Shown: positions 7,908 through 15,915 of the stretch, in pieces | Position numbering within the stretch: the first letter of the stretch is position 1 | Layout of the letters: each line of letters begins with the position of its first letter | NCBI GenBank assembly: GCA_013285855.1 | Contig: JABDGW010000016.1 | Location: 1-50,095, forward strand | DNA from: Bacteroidota bacterium | GTDB taxonomy: Bacteria; Bacteroidota; Bacteroidia; Chitinophagales; Chitinophagaceae | DNA: 50,095 bases | Reading direction: 5' to 3' | Notes under the pieces: model-generated | Databases searched by the model: none | Told to the model about the DNA's origin: nothing | The model's input: only the letters and a program-made list of their open reading frames with translations | Translations under genes and position numbers: made by a program

Positions 7908-8288
7908 CTATTTCTTTTTGATTTTGGGCTTTGAAGTTTCAGCAATTCTGAATTCCACAATTTTTGTTATTAGTTGTAAAGGCAAAGGCTCATCAACAGG
8001 AAACTGCACAGCGCCCTTTGACCATTTATATGTTGAAAATTCTTTTTTAAAGGCTTCTATTCCTGAGGCTGTTGGATAAAAGCCGATATGGTTTGTATAG
8101 CCCGCAAAATAAACAAGAACGCTGTTAAGTTTAAATGCAGGCATATTATAACTGATAACTTCTTCAGCACTGGGTGCAGCTTTTTTTATAGTGTCCCGAA
8201 CTTGTTGCAGAATTTTTCTTGTGCTTGCAGGAAAAGCAGAAAAGTATTCATCAACAGATTTAAATTTAGTGCCTGGTTTTATTTCCAT
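7908..8288 (-). CDS. DUF1801 (YdhG-like) domain protein
   Basis: This 126-residue cytoplasmic protein matches DUF1801: SVDEYFSAFPASTRKILQQV, the ISYNMPAFKLN signature, VYFAGYTNHIGFYP and SKGAVQFPVDEPLPLQLI. A few family members (such as Bacillus YdhG and frataxin-like Fra) were proposed to handle iron, but for most the function is unknown. It starts at the ATG at 8286-8288. The 3' side is about 115 bases from the DUF1579 start. A second, divergent DUF1801 protein lies at 29005-29421 in this window. Confidence 0.88.
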   Translation of the reverse strand: MEIKPGTKFKSVDEYFSAFPASTRKILQQVRDTIKKAAPSAEEVISYNMPAFKLNSVLVYFAGYTNHIGFYPTASGIEAFKKEFSTYKWSKGAVQFPVDEPLPLQLITKIVEFRIAETSKPKIKKK

Positions 8289-8388
8289 ATTGATGAAAAT
8301 TTATCAAGCAAACATACATTTTGATTTAAAAAAATAAGATGGCAAAAAACGACAAATAAAGAGCGTTTTGCGTAAGACTTGTTTTAAA

Positions 8389-9123
8389 CTAATAATTTGC
8401 TTCATAATAATCCCACATTATCCTAAATACTTTTTCTTTTAAGTCTTTGGCAGAAATATTAATGCTTGCAATCGGGGGTAAAAAATGCATTTCCAGTTTA
8501 TGCGGAAGCATATAAAATGTTTTATGTACGGGCAATACTTTTTTTGTATTAAAAACCAGCGTTGGAATAATTGGTTTTTGTGTATCAACCGCCAAACGAA
8601 AAGCACCATCATAAAAAGATTTTAAAGGATGTTCTGTTCTGTTGCGTGTGCCTTCAGGATAAATTACCATATCCAAACCGATGCTTAACACCCGCTTCAT
8701 ATCTTCAAAACTTTTCCGTCGACTTTTATCATCGTTTCTATCAACCAATACACTTCCAAAACTGTATATCCATCCGAAAACAGGGATTACTGCAAAGCTT
8801 TTTTTTGCAATGGTTTTATTGGCGCGTGGCATAAACGGTGTCGTAACCGGAACGTCCATTAAGCTGTTGTGATTAGAAACAATAATACAATTTGGAAGTT
8901 CATCGAAATATTGTTTGCCTTTTACTGTAAGCGGGCAGCCAATTAAACTCAAATAAATAAACATCCACACTCTTGATACATACCTGTGCCAGTTTGCTTT
9001 TTGCGGCTCTTTTAAAAAATGGCATGGGATATAAAAAATATAAGCAATCAACATTGTTGCAACAAAAAGCAGTAAAGCCCATGTTGCCCAAATGCGGGCA
9101 AAGATTTCTTTGAAAAAGTTCAT
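8389..9123 (-). CDS. 1-acyl-sn-glycerol-3-phosphate acyltransferase (PlsC family)
   Basis: The enzyme should acylate lysophosphatidic acid to phosphatidic acid at the inner membrane, or act on a related lipid. One or two membrane segments lie at the N-terminus (about residues 11-32). The catalytic HX4D box is NHNSLMD (His85, Asp90), and the acceptor-binding box is IYPEGTRNR (Glu157-Arg160). A further hydrophobic segment, VIPVFGWIYSFGSVLVDRN, is the family's block II with the conserved Arg. Length (244) is normal. Its start lies 3 bases after the stop of the ATP-grasp-like gene, so the two are certainly cotranscribed and may be translationally coupled. Confidence 0.92.
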   Translation of the reverse strand: MNFFKEIFARIWATWALLLFVATMLIAYIFYIPCHFLKEPQKANWHRYVSRVWMFIYLSLIGCPLTVKGKQYFDELPNCIIVSNHNSLMDVPVTTPFMPRANKTIAKKSFAVIPVFGWIYSFGSVLVDRNDDKSRRKSFEDMKRVLSIGLDMVIYPEGTRNRTEHPLKSFYDGAFRLAVDTQKPIIPTLVFNTKKVLPVHKTFYMLPHKLEMHFLPPIASINISAKDLKEKVFRIMWDYYEANY

Positions 9124-9126
9124 AGT

Positions 9127-10323
9127 TTATTTTTCAAAAAACACCATACTGCCGCCAACCCATTGCCGGTCTTTGTTGTAACGAACACCGATCATTTTCC
9201 CCTTACTGATGCGTGCAAGGTTTTGCGTGGCAACAGGACGCACTTCACCATCTTTCCAGAAATAAAAAATTCTTATTTCAGCTTTTGCATTTTCACCAGG
9301 CGTTTTTATAACATCAGCATATTTTACTTTGCGTTGAAGAATCCAATTCTCCCGATCTTTTACTGCATCAATATCTTCTTTTTTTACATCAATTACTACG
9401 CCTTGCCCGGCAAAAGAAAACAAGGGTTTCAACACATAATTTTCAAGATCTGCCGGAATGTTTTTTATATCGTTTAAAAAATTTGTTTCGGGAACATAAG
9501 GATGTTTTATAAATGGCAATGTGTATTTGCTGATGCGATAAAACCAGTTTGGATGCGGCGCCCATTCAACATCCAAATCTTCAAATAAAATTTTCCCTTT
9601 CTCCTGTATCTCCGGTGTTTGCTGCTGCAGATCATCAAAAATTACCCGGTTATAAATGCGCTTTACTTCTGTCTTCTTTTCGTTCTGCACATAAAACAAT
9701 TTTCTGCCTTCTTTTACCAGTTCTGTTATGCAAACAACAGGAATATTTAAATAATCCTGTGTACAATAAAAATCAATTCTTGTTTTTTGTTTGTGCGGAA
9801 GCACTTCCAGCAATATTACATTTTCAGGTTTATGATCAGCAACTATAATTTCTTTTAATAATTGTATATAAGAATCTTTTTCAAAACCATTTAAATAAGA
9901 AGAATAATTTGAAGGAATATCAAAATGCCTGCGTGTAACTTCATCATCCCAAACCTGGTAAGCAAATAAAGTAGGAAAGCCTTGCATTTCTATTAATTGC
10001 GGTTCAAGTTGTCCCTGCTCATTTTCGCAAATACCAAAATCAAATGCAATAAAATGAGAGTGATCATTTTCACCCGGCACATTTAAATCTTTGGGAACTG
10101 CATTTGCGGTAAGCGTTTTAAAACCGGGTTGCACAATTACATCAACAATGCTTTCACAGGCAGCAATCATTTTTTGTGTGAATTCTTTATCAATAAATAT
10201 GGGCGTTTCAGCCAACCTGAATTCTATATCTCCGGGGTGAAGCGAATTCATATCTTCAAGGTAACTGATGTATTTTTTTTGTGTGAACTCAGTATTAAAT
10301 TTTTCGCGCAAAGCTGGTACCAT
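9127..10323 (-). CDS. ATP-grasp-like protein of unknown function
   Basis: This 398-residue soluble protein is not one I can name. The C-terminal half looks like an ATP-grasp catalytic core: the segment LENYVLKPLFSFAGQGVVID (a Lys-Pro strand, then a Gly-containing loop) is followed by WILQRKVKY and by AEIRIFYFWKDGEVRPVATQ and ARISKGKMIGVRYN, where acidic metal-binding and basic residues are expected. The N-terminal part contains FDFGICENEQGQLEPQLIE followed by MQGFPTLFAYQ. The arrangement recalls glutathionylspermidine-synthase-like or circularly permuted ATP-grasp ligases, which join a carboxylate to an amine. Substrates are unknown. It precedes plsC by 3 bases, which points to envelope or lipid chemistry, but this is only context. 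Confidence 0.65.
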   Translation of the reverse strand: MVPALREKFNTEFTQKKYISYLEDMNSLHPGDIEFRLAETPIFIDKEFTQKMIAACESIVDVIVQPGFKTLTANAVPKDLNVPGENDHSHFIAFDFGICENEQGQLEPQLIEMQGFPTLFAYQVWDDEVTRRHFDIPSNYSSYLNGFEKDSYIQLLKEIIVADHKPENVILLEVLPHKQKTRIDFYCTQDYLNIPVVCITELVKEGRKLFYVQNEKKTEVKRIYNRVIFDDLQQQTPEIQEKGKILFEDLDVEWAPHPNWFYRISKYTLPFIKHPYVPETNFLNDIKNIPADLENYVLKPLFSFAGQGVVIDVKKEDIDAVKDRENWILQRKVKYADVIKTPGENAKAEIRIFYFWKDGEVRPVATQNLARISKGKMIGVRYNKDRQWVGGSMVFFEK

Positions 10324-10351
10324 ATTTTCAAATTATAAGTTATGAATGATG

Positions 10352-10394
10352 AATTATGAGTGAATTTAAAACTAATCACTTATCACTCATAATT
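10352..10394. repeat. AT-rich inverted repeat
   Basis: Twelve-base perfect arms, AATTATGAGTGA (10352-10363) and TCACTCATAATT (10383-10394), flank a 19-base spacer. It lies in the 78-base gap just downstream of the exported protein gene at 10402 and just upstream of the ATP-grasp-like gene. There is no T tract, so it may be a weak terminator, an mRNA-stabilising hairpin or a copy of an intergenic repeat. Confidence 0.55.
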
Positions 10395-10401
10395 TATAAC
10401 T

Positions 10402-11205
10402 CTAAAAGTCTTTCGGTATATAAAATTTGTTGCGTTCTTTTAATTTATTGTCTTCAAATAATTCAAAATAAAACCAGCCGGAATGCATGAAATCTGTTTT
10501 ATCAAGCAGTAATTGGGTTTCTGTTATATGCTGAATGCTGAATAATTGTTTATGGTTTTCATCAAAAAAACGCAAGCGATAATTTTTCTGTAATGCATCT
10601 GCTAAAAAAATTTGTACGTAACCATCAGTGTTGGTAAATATATGCGTTGAAGGAATCCATCTTATATCATTATTGTAATAACGAATAAGCACATCTGCAT
10701 CAGTTAGGGAATATAAAGTATCCCTCGTATAATTTACAATTGAATCGCGGAAGCGCTTATAACTCTCATAACTCAGTGTAGCTATTACCGTATCATCATC
10801 ATGAATGGTAATAAGAAAATTTTTATCTGAAGCCTCTTCTTCCGTTATTTCATTTGTAAAGTCTGAACCGGTTTTAGTTTTTATTGCTTTTGTAAAAAAG
10901 AAAGAGCCATTTGCCAGCACATAAAATACGCGGTAATACTGTGTGTTGTAGCCGCCTGTTTCATCAATATAACCGTTTTGCGGAAGTTCAGGCGATAAGG
11001 GAACAAATATGGTTTTGAAATTTTTTACGCTGTCCCACGACCGCTGCACATCTAATTGCACTACGCTGTCTCCATACGGATTTTTCCATTCAATTCTTAC
11101 CTTGGTATCACTGGCTTTTGAAACAAATACTTCAAACCGTTGCTGTGCTTTTGTAATGCTTTCAGAAACCAAAATAATTATAAGCAGTAAGAATATTTTT
11201 TTCAT
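10402..11205 (-). CDS. Exported protein of unknown function with an Fn3-like N-terminal region
   Basis: This 267-residue protein has a signal peptide (MKKIFLLLIIILVSESITKAQ) with cleavage near residue 20. The first mature segment reads like a fibronectin-type-III strand pattern: VRIEWKNPYGDSVVQLDVQR, then NGYIDETGGYNTQYYRVFYV, about residues 30-105. The second half is Asp- and aromatic-rich with no motif I recognise. It is probably periplasmic or outer-membrane associated. It is upstream of the ATP-grasp-like and plsC genes on the same strand, about 78 bases away with an inverted repeat between, so cotranscription is possible. Confidence 0.7.
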   Translation of the reverse strand: MKKIFLLLIIILVSESITKAQQRFEVFVSKASDTKVRIEWKNPYGDSVVQLDVQRSWDSVKNFKTIFVPLSPELPQNGYIDETGGYNTQYYRVFYVLANGSFFFTKAIKTKTGSDFTNEITEEEASDKNFLITIHDDDTVIATLSYESYKRFRDSIVNYTRDTLYSLTDADVLIRYYNNDIRWIPSTHIFTNTDGYVQIFLADALQKNYRLRFFDENHKQLFSIQHITETQLLLDKTDFMHSGWFYFELFEDNKLKERNKFYIPKDF

Positions 11206-11313
11206 AATTGCTATGGGCGCGCAAATATAATGTGCCTATTTTTTAAATTGATAAGTTTAAAACAAACACAACATTTATCGCAGCTATTTTCTAACCCGCA
11301 ACTTATTCTCTGT

Positions 11314-11321
11314 TATTTTTG
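11314..11321 (+). promoter_or_regulatory. Candidate -7 promoter element for the SDR gene
   Basis: TATTTTTG fits the Bacteroidota -7 consensus TAnnTTTG and lies 42 bases before the SDR start codon. No good -33 TTTG is at the expected spacing, so this is an inference from one element. Confidence 0.35.
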
Positions 11322-11362
11322 ACGCATTGCATTTGACCATTGAAGAAACAAAAAATATACAA

Positions 11363-12124
11363 ATGAATAAAACTATACTTATTACCGGCGCAACTTCAGG
11401 TTTTGGAAAAGCGATTGCAGAAAAATTTGCTGCAGAAAACTGGAACTGTATTATTACCGGCAGAAGAAAAGAAAGGCTGGATGAAATTGCAGCAGCATTA
11501 TCATCAAACAAAAAAATAAAAATTTTACCACTTGTATTTGATGTAACCAAAAAAGAAGAAGTGTTTGCTGCACTTGATAATTTAAAAGATGAATGGCATA
11601 ATATAGATGTGCTGGTAAACAACGCCGGCTTGGCCGCAGGCAGAGATGCTTTTGATGAAGCTTTACTGGATGACTGGGAAGCAATGATTGATACAAATGT
11701 AAAAGGCTTGCTGTATGTTTCAAAAGCTGTTATTTCTTTAATGAAAGAAAATAAAAAGGGCCATATTATAAACATTGGTTCTACTGCAGCAAAAGAAGTG
11801 TATAAAGATGGCAATGTATATTGCGCCACCAAGTTTGCAGTAAATGCTATAAGCCAGGCGCAACGTATAGACCTGCTGCCATATAAAATAAAAGTTACCT
11901 GCATAAATCCCGGTGCTGCAGAAACTGAATTTTCACTGGTGCGTTTTAAAGGCGATGAGCAAAAAGCAAAAGCAGTTTACCAGGATTTTAAACCTTTACG
12001 TGCAGAAGATATTGCTAACACAATTTATTACTGCGCTACCTTGCCCGAACATGTTTGTATAAATGATCTTATCATCACTTCAACAGCACAGGCAAATTCT
12101 TTTTATACGCAAAAGGACAAATAA
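11363..12124 (+). CDS. Short-chain dehydrogenase/reductase (YdfG-like)
   Basis: This NAD(P)-dependent oxidoreductase has a Rossmann fold of about 253 residues. The cofactor loop TGATSGFG lies at residues 8-15, and the GRRKER segment after strand 2 favours NADP(H). NNAG is at residues 86-89. The catalytic triad is Ser140 (INIGSTAA), Tyr153 and Lys157 (YCATK). It resembles serine 3-dehydrogenase/3-hydroxy acid dehydrogenase (YdfG-type) enzymes; the natural substrate is not evident. I chose the ATG at 11363 because the consensus N-terminus MNKTILITGA begins there, not the in-frame TTG 36 bases upstream. It is a single gene, divergent from the exported protein at 10402-11205. Confidence 0.92.
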   Translation: MNKTILITGATSGFGKAIAEKFAAENWNCIITGRRKERLDEIAAALSSNKKIKILPLVFDVTKKEEVFAALDNLKDEWHNIDVLVNNAGLAAGRDAFDEALLDDWEAMIDTNVKGLLYVSKAVISLMKENKKGHIINIGSTAAKEVYKDGNVYCATKFAVNAISQAQRIDLLPYKIKVTCINPGAAETEFSLVRFKGDEQKAKAVYQDFKPLRAEDIANTIYYCATLPEHVCINDLIITSTAQANSFYTQKDK

Positions 12125-12196
12125 AAATTTCAAATATTTTGCTGATGTAAAACTTCCCTATTTGCTTTATTTTCGTTTCTAAATAAAAAAACGATT

Positions 12197-12973
12197 ATGC
12201 GCTTATTGAAAAAAACCATGCTGCTTTTGTTTGCCGTTGGGTGCTTAAGTTATAACAGCCACGCCCAGTTGCTTAAAAAATTAAAAGACAAGGTAAACAA
12301 TGCAGTAAATACAAATTCAACTTCAAATACATCCGATCAATCAAGTCAGAGCGGCAACAATACAAATTCAACCGGTAAGCCATCGAATACCAAAGGCGGG
12401 GGTTTAACCAACACAACACCGCCTGATGTAAACCAGCAAATTGCTGACGCCGAAAAAAGCCAGGCAGCAGGCAATTACAGCGATGCACGCTATTCTATTC
12501 AGCAGGCACTAATGAGCATTGAACTGCAGATTGGCAAACAGGTTTTGCAATCTTTACCTGCAAGCGTAAGCGGTTTGGAAAAAGATACAACGCAAAATAA
12601 AGTAATGAGTACGCAATGGGGATGGAACAACTTAACTATCCAGAGTGTGTATAAAAAAGCAGATCAGCAATTAACTGTTACAATTGGGAACAATACTATG
12701 TATTCAGGTCTTATTGATCTGTATTTTAATAATTCGATGTATACGCAAACAAACAGCGATGGCAATAACCAAAATGTAAAACAAACAAAAGTAAAAAGCT
12801 ATAAAGCTGTTATTACTTATGATGACAGCAAGGGTTATACATTGCTTGTTCCGCTTGGGCAATCTTCGCTTATAGTTTGGGAGTGCGTAAACTTTGCCAC
12901 CGAACAGGATGTAATGAATGCCGCCAACGCTTTTGATATTGACGGTATTAAAAAAATGCTTGGAGAACAATAG
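12197..12973 (+). CDS. Exported protein, upstream member of a tandem paralogue pair
   Basis: This 258-residue protein has a signal peptide (core MLLLFAVGCLSY, cleavage near HAQ). A low-complexity Ser/Asn/Thr/Gly-rich linker follows at about residues 40-75. Its remaining part, from about residue 84, is clearly related to the next gene's product: both share an A...YSIQQAL/FALQQAM helix, IGKQVLQSLPA against IGKEVLAALPA, a VMS motif after a 17-19 residue spacer, and a C-terminal VPLGQSSLIVW against IPLGSSLITF. I do not recognise the family by name. The gene pair is separated by 43 bases and probably forms an operon. The first copy has the extra Ser/Asn linker, like a surface-exposed tether. Confidence 0.75.
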   Translation: MRLLKKTMLLLFAVGCLSYNSHAQLLKKLKDKVNNAVNTNSTSNTSDQSSQSGNNTNSTGKPSNTKGGGLTNTTPPDVNQQIADAEKSQAAGNYSDARYSIQQALMSIELQIGKQVLQSLPASVSGLEKDTTQNKVMSTQWGWNNLTIQSVYKKADQQLTVTIGNNTMYSGLIDLYFNNSMYTQTNSDGNNQNVKQTKVKSYKAVITYDDSKGYTLLVPLGQSSLIVWECVNFATEQDVMNAANAFDIDGIKKMLGEQ

Positions 12974-13016
12974 CATTTTTAAAAAAACAAATTGCAAATA
13001 ACAAATAACAAAGAAA

Positions 13017-13607
13017 ATGAAATACTTAATTATACTAAGCTTTGTATTAATTGCTTCAACTGCTTTCTCGCAAAATTTTACAACAGATATTACTACTGCA
13101 AAAACAGCTTATGCCTCAGGTAAATTAGAAGATGCACATTTTGCTTTACAACAAGCCATGCAGGAAATTGATATAATTATAGGCAAAGAAGTTTTGGCTG
13201 CGCTGCCTGCAACAATGGATAAATTTACTGCCAATACAAAAGATGATAATGTAATGAGCAATGTAGGTTTTATGGGCAGCACCATTCACCGCACCTGGGG
13301 GCAAAATAATGATGTTGACCTTTCTATCATCGGCAATTCGCCGCTTATAACTACGTTGAATGCTTTTTTAAACACGCCAATACTGGGCGGCATGATGAGT
13401 AATGGCAACAATAAAATTATTAAAGTGCAGGGTTATAAAGGGCAGCTTACAAAAAACGATAACGGTAATGGACAAACCGATTATACTATGCAAATTCCAT
13501 TGGGCAGTTCGCTTATTACATTCACTGCAAAAAATACAACTGATACACAAATAACTACATGGGCAAATACATTGCCTTTACAACAAATCGCGAAGCTTAT
13601 ACAATAA
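13017..13607 (+). CDS. Exported protein, downstream member of a tandem paralogue pair
   Basis: This 196-residue protein starts with the signal peptide MKYLIILSFVLIASTAFS, cleaved near residue 18-19 before QNF. It matches the product of the gene just upstream over its whole mature length, but lacks that protein's low-complexity linker. Shared landmarks are an N-terminal helix with FALQQAMQEI, IGKEVLAALPA, VMSNVGFMGS and the C-terminal IPLGSSLITF. No catalytic motif is visible, and I cannot name the family. The layout (secreted helix, then β-strands) suggests a small binding or structural domain. A hairpin with a T run at 13636-13689 lies about 30 bases past the stop. Confidence 0.75.
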   Translation: MKYLIILSFVLIASTAFSQNFTTDITTAKTAYASGKLEDAHFALQQAMQEIDIIIGKEVLAALPATMDKFTANTKDDNVMSNVGFMGSTIHRTWGQNNDVDLSIIGNSPLITTLNAFLNTPILGGMMSNGNNKIIKVQGYKGQLTKNDNGNGQTDYTMQIPLGSSLITFTAKNTTDTQITTWANTLPLQQIAKLIQ

Positions 13608-13635
13608 TTAAAGAAAGAATTTTTGGTAATCAACC

Positions 13636-13689
13636 GCAGTACTTCGTGGCATCGTTCCTTGCGTCGCAACACTTGTACTGCAGTTTTTT
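13636..13689 (+). terminator. Possible terminator hairpin, also containing a dispersed repeat
   Basis: Arms GCAGTAC (13636-13642) and GTACTGC (13675-13681) enclose a 32-base loop, and a T run follows at 13684-13689. It sits just past the second paralogue's stop and could end that transcript. The loop holds a motif (ATCGTTCCTTGCGTCGCAAC, 13651-13670, continuing into ACTTGTAC) that recurs in part at 46420-46453. Confidence 0.4.
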
Positions 13690-13717
13690 ATTGCAGCATA
13701 ATCTACACTTTATTCAT

Positions 13718-14023
13718 TTAATGAATAACCTCCAGCAAAAACAAAATCGTCATTAAAAAGATTATAATTAACCCGGAAAGAAAAGAATATTCAGCAAGTG
13801 TTTCATAAAAGTCTGCACGTTTTGTTGTGCTGCGGATGGAAAGAAATGCAAACAAACAACTGAGCATAAAAATTATAAAACAAACAGCCGTAATTTCATC
13901 AAGTAAAGTTGTTTGAGATAATTTGAAAAATTTTAAAGAAGTTAATACCAGAAAGCAAAAGCCAAGAAAGTTGGATGATGAATTTAATATTTGCGGCGCC
14001 TTATTATTTTTATCGTCGTTCAT
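13718..14023 (-). CDS. Small membrane protein of unknown function
   Basis: I start it at the ATG at 14021-14023 (MNDDKNNKAPQIL), which gives 101 residues; a longer frame exists upstream but its added part is not protein-like. Three hydrophobic segments are visible: about residues 17-30 (NFLGFCFLVLTSL), 40-60 (EITAVCFIIFMLSCLFAFL) and 77-98 (SFLSGLIIIFLMTILFLL). The opening phrase, NDDKNNKAPQILNSSSN, is one I have seen in a small family of Bacteroidota membrane proteins of unknown function. It is probably an inner-membrane protein. It stands alone between the paralogue pair (opposite strand) and the exported Cys protein. Confidence 0.7.
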   Translation of the reverse strand: MNDDKNNKAPQILNSSSNFLGFCFLVLTSLKFFKLSQTTLLDEITAVCFIIFMLSCLFAFLSIRSTTKRADFYETLAEYSFLSGLIIIFLMTILFLLEVIH

Positions 14024-14122
14024 TGCTGCTATGAAAATATGCTGTACAAGAATATGCCGGGGCAGGCAAGGGAGTGACAAAACCGTGCTCAATTAAAATA
14101 ATGCAGCCGGTTATAAAATATT

Positions 14123-14767
14123 CTATTTAATAGTAAGTGTTTTTATTTCTTTCACATTCATAAACTGCTTAAATTTTGGCTGGTATACCTCGCTTTCAAC
14201 ATAAGAAACAGAAACATTTTTATTTTTAAGCTTAGTCATGGCATCTTTTATCCAGTCGTCTGAACCGGGAACATAACTGTAATAGATAAAAGTAAATTCG
14301 CGGCCTGCAGTAGTTTTTACAGTTATATATGTGAAATCTCTTTCTTCCACTTTTGTTACCATGCCGTCAGTGCTTTCAACAGTTTCAGTTTGCACTTGTG
14401 AAGGCATCTCCATGTCTATGCCGCTATCTCCGCCTGATGCCATTGCGCCTGCAATTTTTGCAAAGGCAGGGCAGCCGCTTCTAAGCATTTCCATGGCCAA
14501 TTTTGTTCCAATTTCCTGCCCGGCGGTTGCATAATCTTCACCACTGGAAGCAATTTTTGTAATAAGATCCGGAGCCGATGTAAATATGCAATTCAGAAAT
14601 GCCTGCTGCATTTGCTCTTCAGTACTTTTATCACTAATATTTGCTTTGGTTAAACAATCACACACAGCAACTGCAGTGGCGTGCAGAGAAGTGTCTTGCG
14701 TAGTTGATTGCGCTGATACTGCAACAAAAAGCGTTACTGCAAAAAAAGAGAATGCTATTTTTTTCAT
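14123..14767 (-). CDS. Exported protein with paired cysteines, unknown function
   Basis: This 214-residue protein has a signal peptide (MKKIAFSFFAVTLFVAVSAQ). A small helical region with a Cys-x-Cys pair and a distant partner cysteine follows: VCDCLTKANISDKSTEEQ, with a later LNC and SGCPAF. It resembles small disulfide-bearing periplasmic helical domains seen in other Bacteroidota exported proteins. The second half is β-rich (FTYITVKTTAGREFTFIYYS). I cannot name a family. It lies 25 bases downstream of the GT9 glycosyltransferase gene on the same strand, so the two could be cotranscribed. Confidence 0.7.
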   Translation of the reverse strand: MKKIAFSFFAVTLFVAVSAQSTTQDTSLHATAVAVCDCLTKANISDKSTEEQMQQAFLNCIFTSAPDLITKIASSGEDYATAGQEIGTKLAMEMLRSGCPAFAKIAGAMASGGDSGIDMEMPSQVQTETVESTDGMVTKVEERDFTYITVKTTAGREFTFIYYSYVPGSDDWIKDAMTKLKNKNVSVSYVESEVYQPKFKQFMNVKEIKTLTIK

Positions 14768-14792
14768 TGTTTTTAAATTAATGCTAAAGTAA

Positions 14793-15794
14793 TCATTGTT
14801 TTAAAAGTGACATTACCGTTGATGCAATTAAATCGGTGTTTTGATTTTTCATGCATTTAAAATGACCACGCGGACATTTCTTTGTTCCATAATTTGAACA
14901 GGGCTGGCAGGGCAATCCGGGCACAATAAAATTTTTATGCAATGATGTATTTGAAGTTCCAAAAAAAGGTTCAACCTGTAATTTAGGTGATGTGCCGCCC
15001 CAAATTGCCAATACAGGTTTTTGAAATGCGCAGGCGATATATTGTAAACCTGTATCGTGCGAAATTACAACACGTGCTTTGCGTACTAAACCGGCAGATT
15101 CATTTAAAGAAAATTTTCCGCAGGCATTAAAAATTTTTTGCGGATTTACCGATGCAATGGCTTCACCTTCTGCCTGCTCTTCCTTGCCACCCACTAAAAT
15201 GATTGGATAATTTATTTTTGAACAAATTTCCTGCAACTTATATACAGGAAGTTTTTTAGTATTGTGCGTGGCCCCAATTATAATGGCAATATAACCAAAC
15301 AGATGCCCGGAAGGCAGATCGTTTTCATTTAAATATTCTGATTCTGGAATAAAATAATCTAAGCCTTTTCCATCATCAACCACTCCCAGCGGAGCAAGTG
15401 CATCAATACAACGCAAAGAAATATGCCGCCGTGGCATAAGATTAATTTTAACTTTGGTAAGTATGAATTTTTGAATGCTTAATTTATGATAACTATACCA
15501 AAGCGCTTTTGATGTAATGAGCTTTAATCTGAGTAAATAGGTGCGGATATTTTTATGCAGGTCAATTATATAATCATAATTTTCTTTACGAAGTTCCCGG
15601 GCGAGTGTTTTTAAATCGTTGCTGTAATAATAAAATTTATCAATATAAGGGTTTGCAATAGTTACAGCCTTCATTTTTTCTTTGGTAAGAAAATGTACTT
15701 CAGCGCCTGGTATTTGTTGCTTAAGGCAACGGATGGCTGCCGTAGTTAAAACAATATCGCCAATAGAAGAAAAGCGGATGATGAGAAACTTCAT
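14793..15794 (-). CDS. Glycosyltransferase family 9 (heptosyltransferase-like)
   Basis: GT9 enzymes, such as LPS core heptosyltransferases, move a sugar from a nucleotide or ADP donor to the growing LPS or other glycolipid on the inner face of the membrane. The 333-residue protein opens with MKFLIIRFSSIGDIVLTT, the standard GT9 N-terminus, and has the C-terminal donor-binding region VISHDTGLQYIACAFQKPVL followed by AIWGGTSP. An extra Cys-rich tail follows (GLPCQPCSNYGTKKCPRGHFKCM), which could bind a metal and is seen in many Bacteroidota GT9 proteins. Its exact sugar cannot be told. It is divergent from the sulfatase gene. Confidence 0.92.
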   Translation of the reverse strand: MKFLIIRFSSIGDIVLTTAAIRCLKQQIPGAEVHFLTKEKMKAVTIANPYIDKFYYYSNDLKTLARELRKENYDYIIDLHKNIRTYLLRLKLITSKALWYSYHKLSIQKFILTKVKINLMPRRHISLRCIDALAPLGVVDDGKGLDYFIPESEYLNENDLPSGHLFGYIAIIIGATHNTKKLPVYKLQEICSKINYPIILVGGKEEQAEGEAIASVNPQKIFNACGKFSLNESAGLVRKARVVISHDTGLQYIACAFQKPVLAIWGGTSPKLQVEPFFGTSNTSLHKNFIVPGLPCQPCSNYGTKKCPRGHFKCMKNQNTDLIASTVMSLLKQ

Positions 15795-15915
15795 TAAAGT
15801 AAAATTAGGAGTAGAATATATTGGTGCAAAAAAGTAAAAAAGATTTTACCATTATGCTCTGCTGAAATATCAGGCATCAGGTTATTTAATGTTTGCATTT
15901 ATTTATATTTAACGT

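Noticed and set aside
11284..11904. A 206-residue open frame antisense to the SDR gene
   Set aside because: It is a low-complexity Ser/Phe/Leu-rich shadow of the SDR coding frame, with no motif or signal of its own. The SDR frame has full family motifs.
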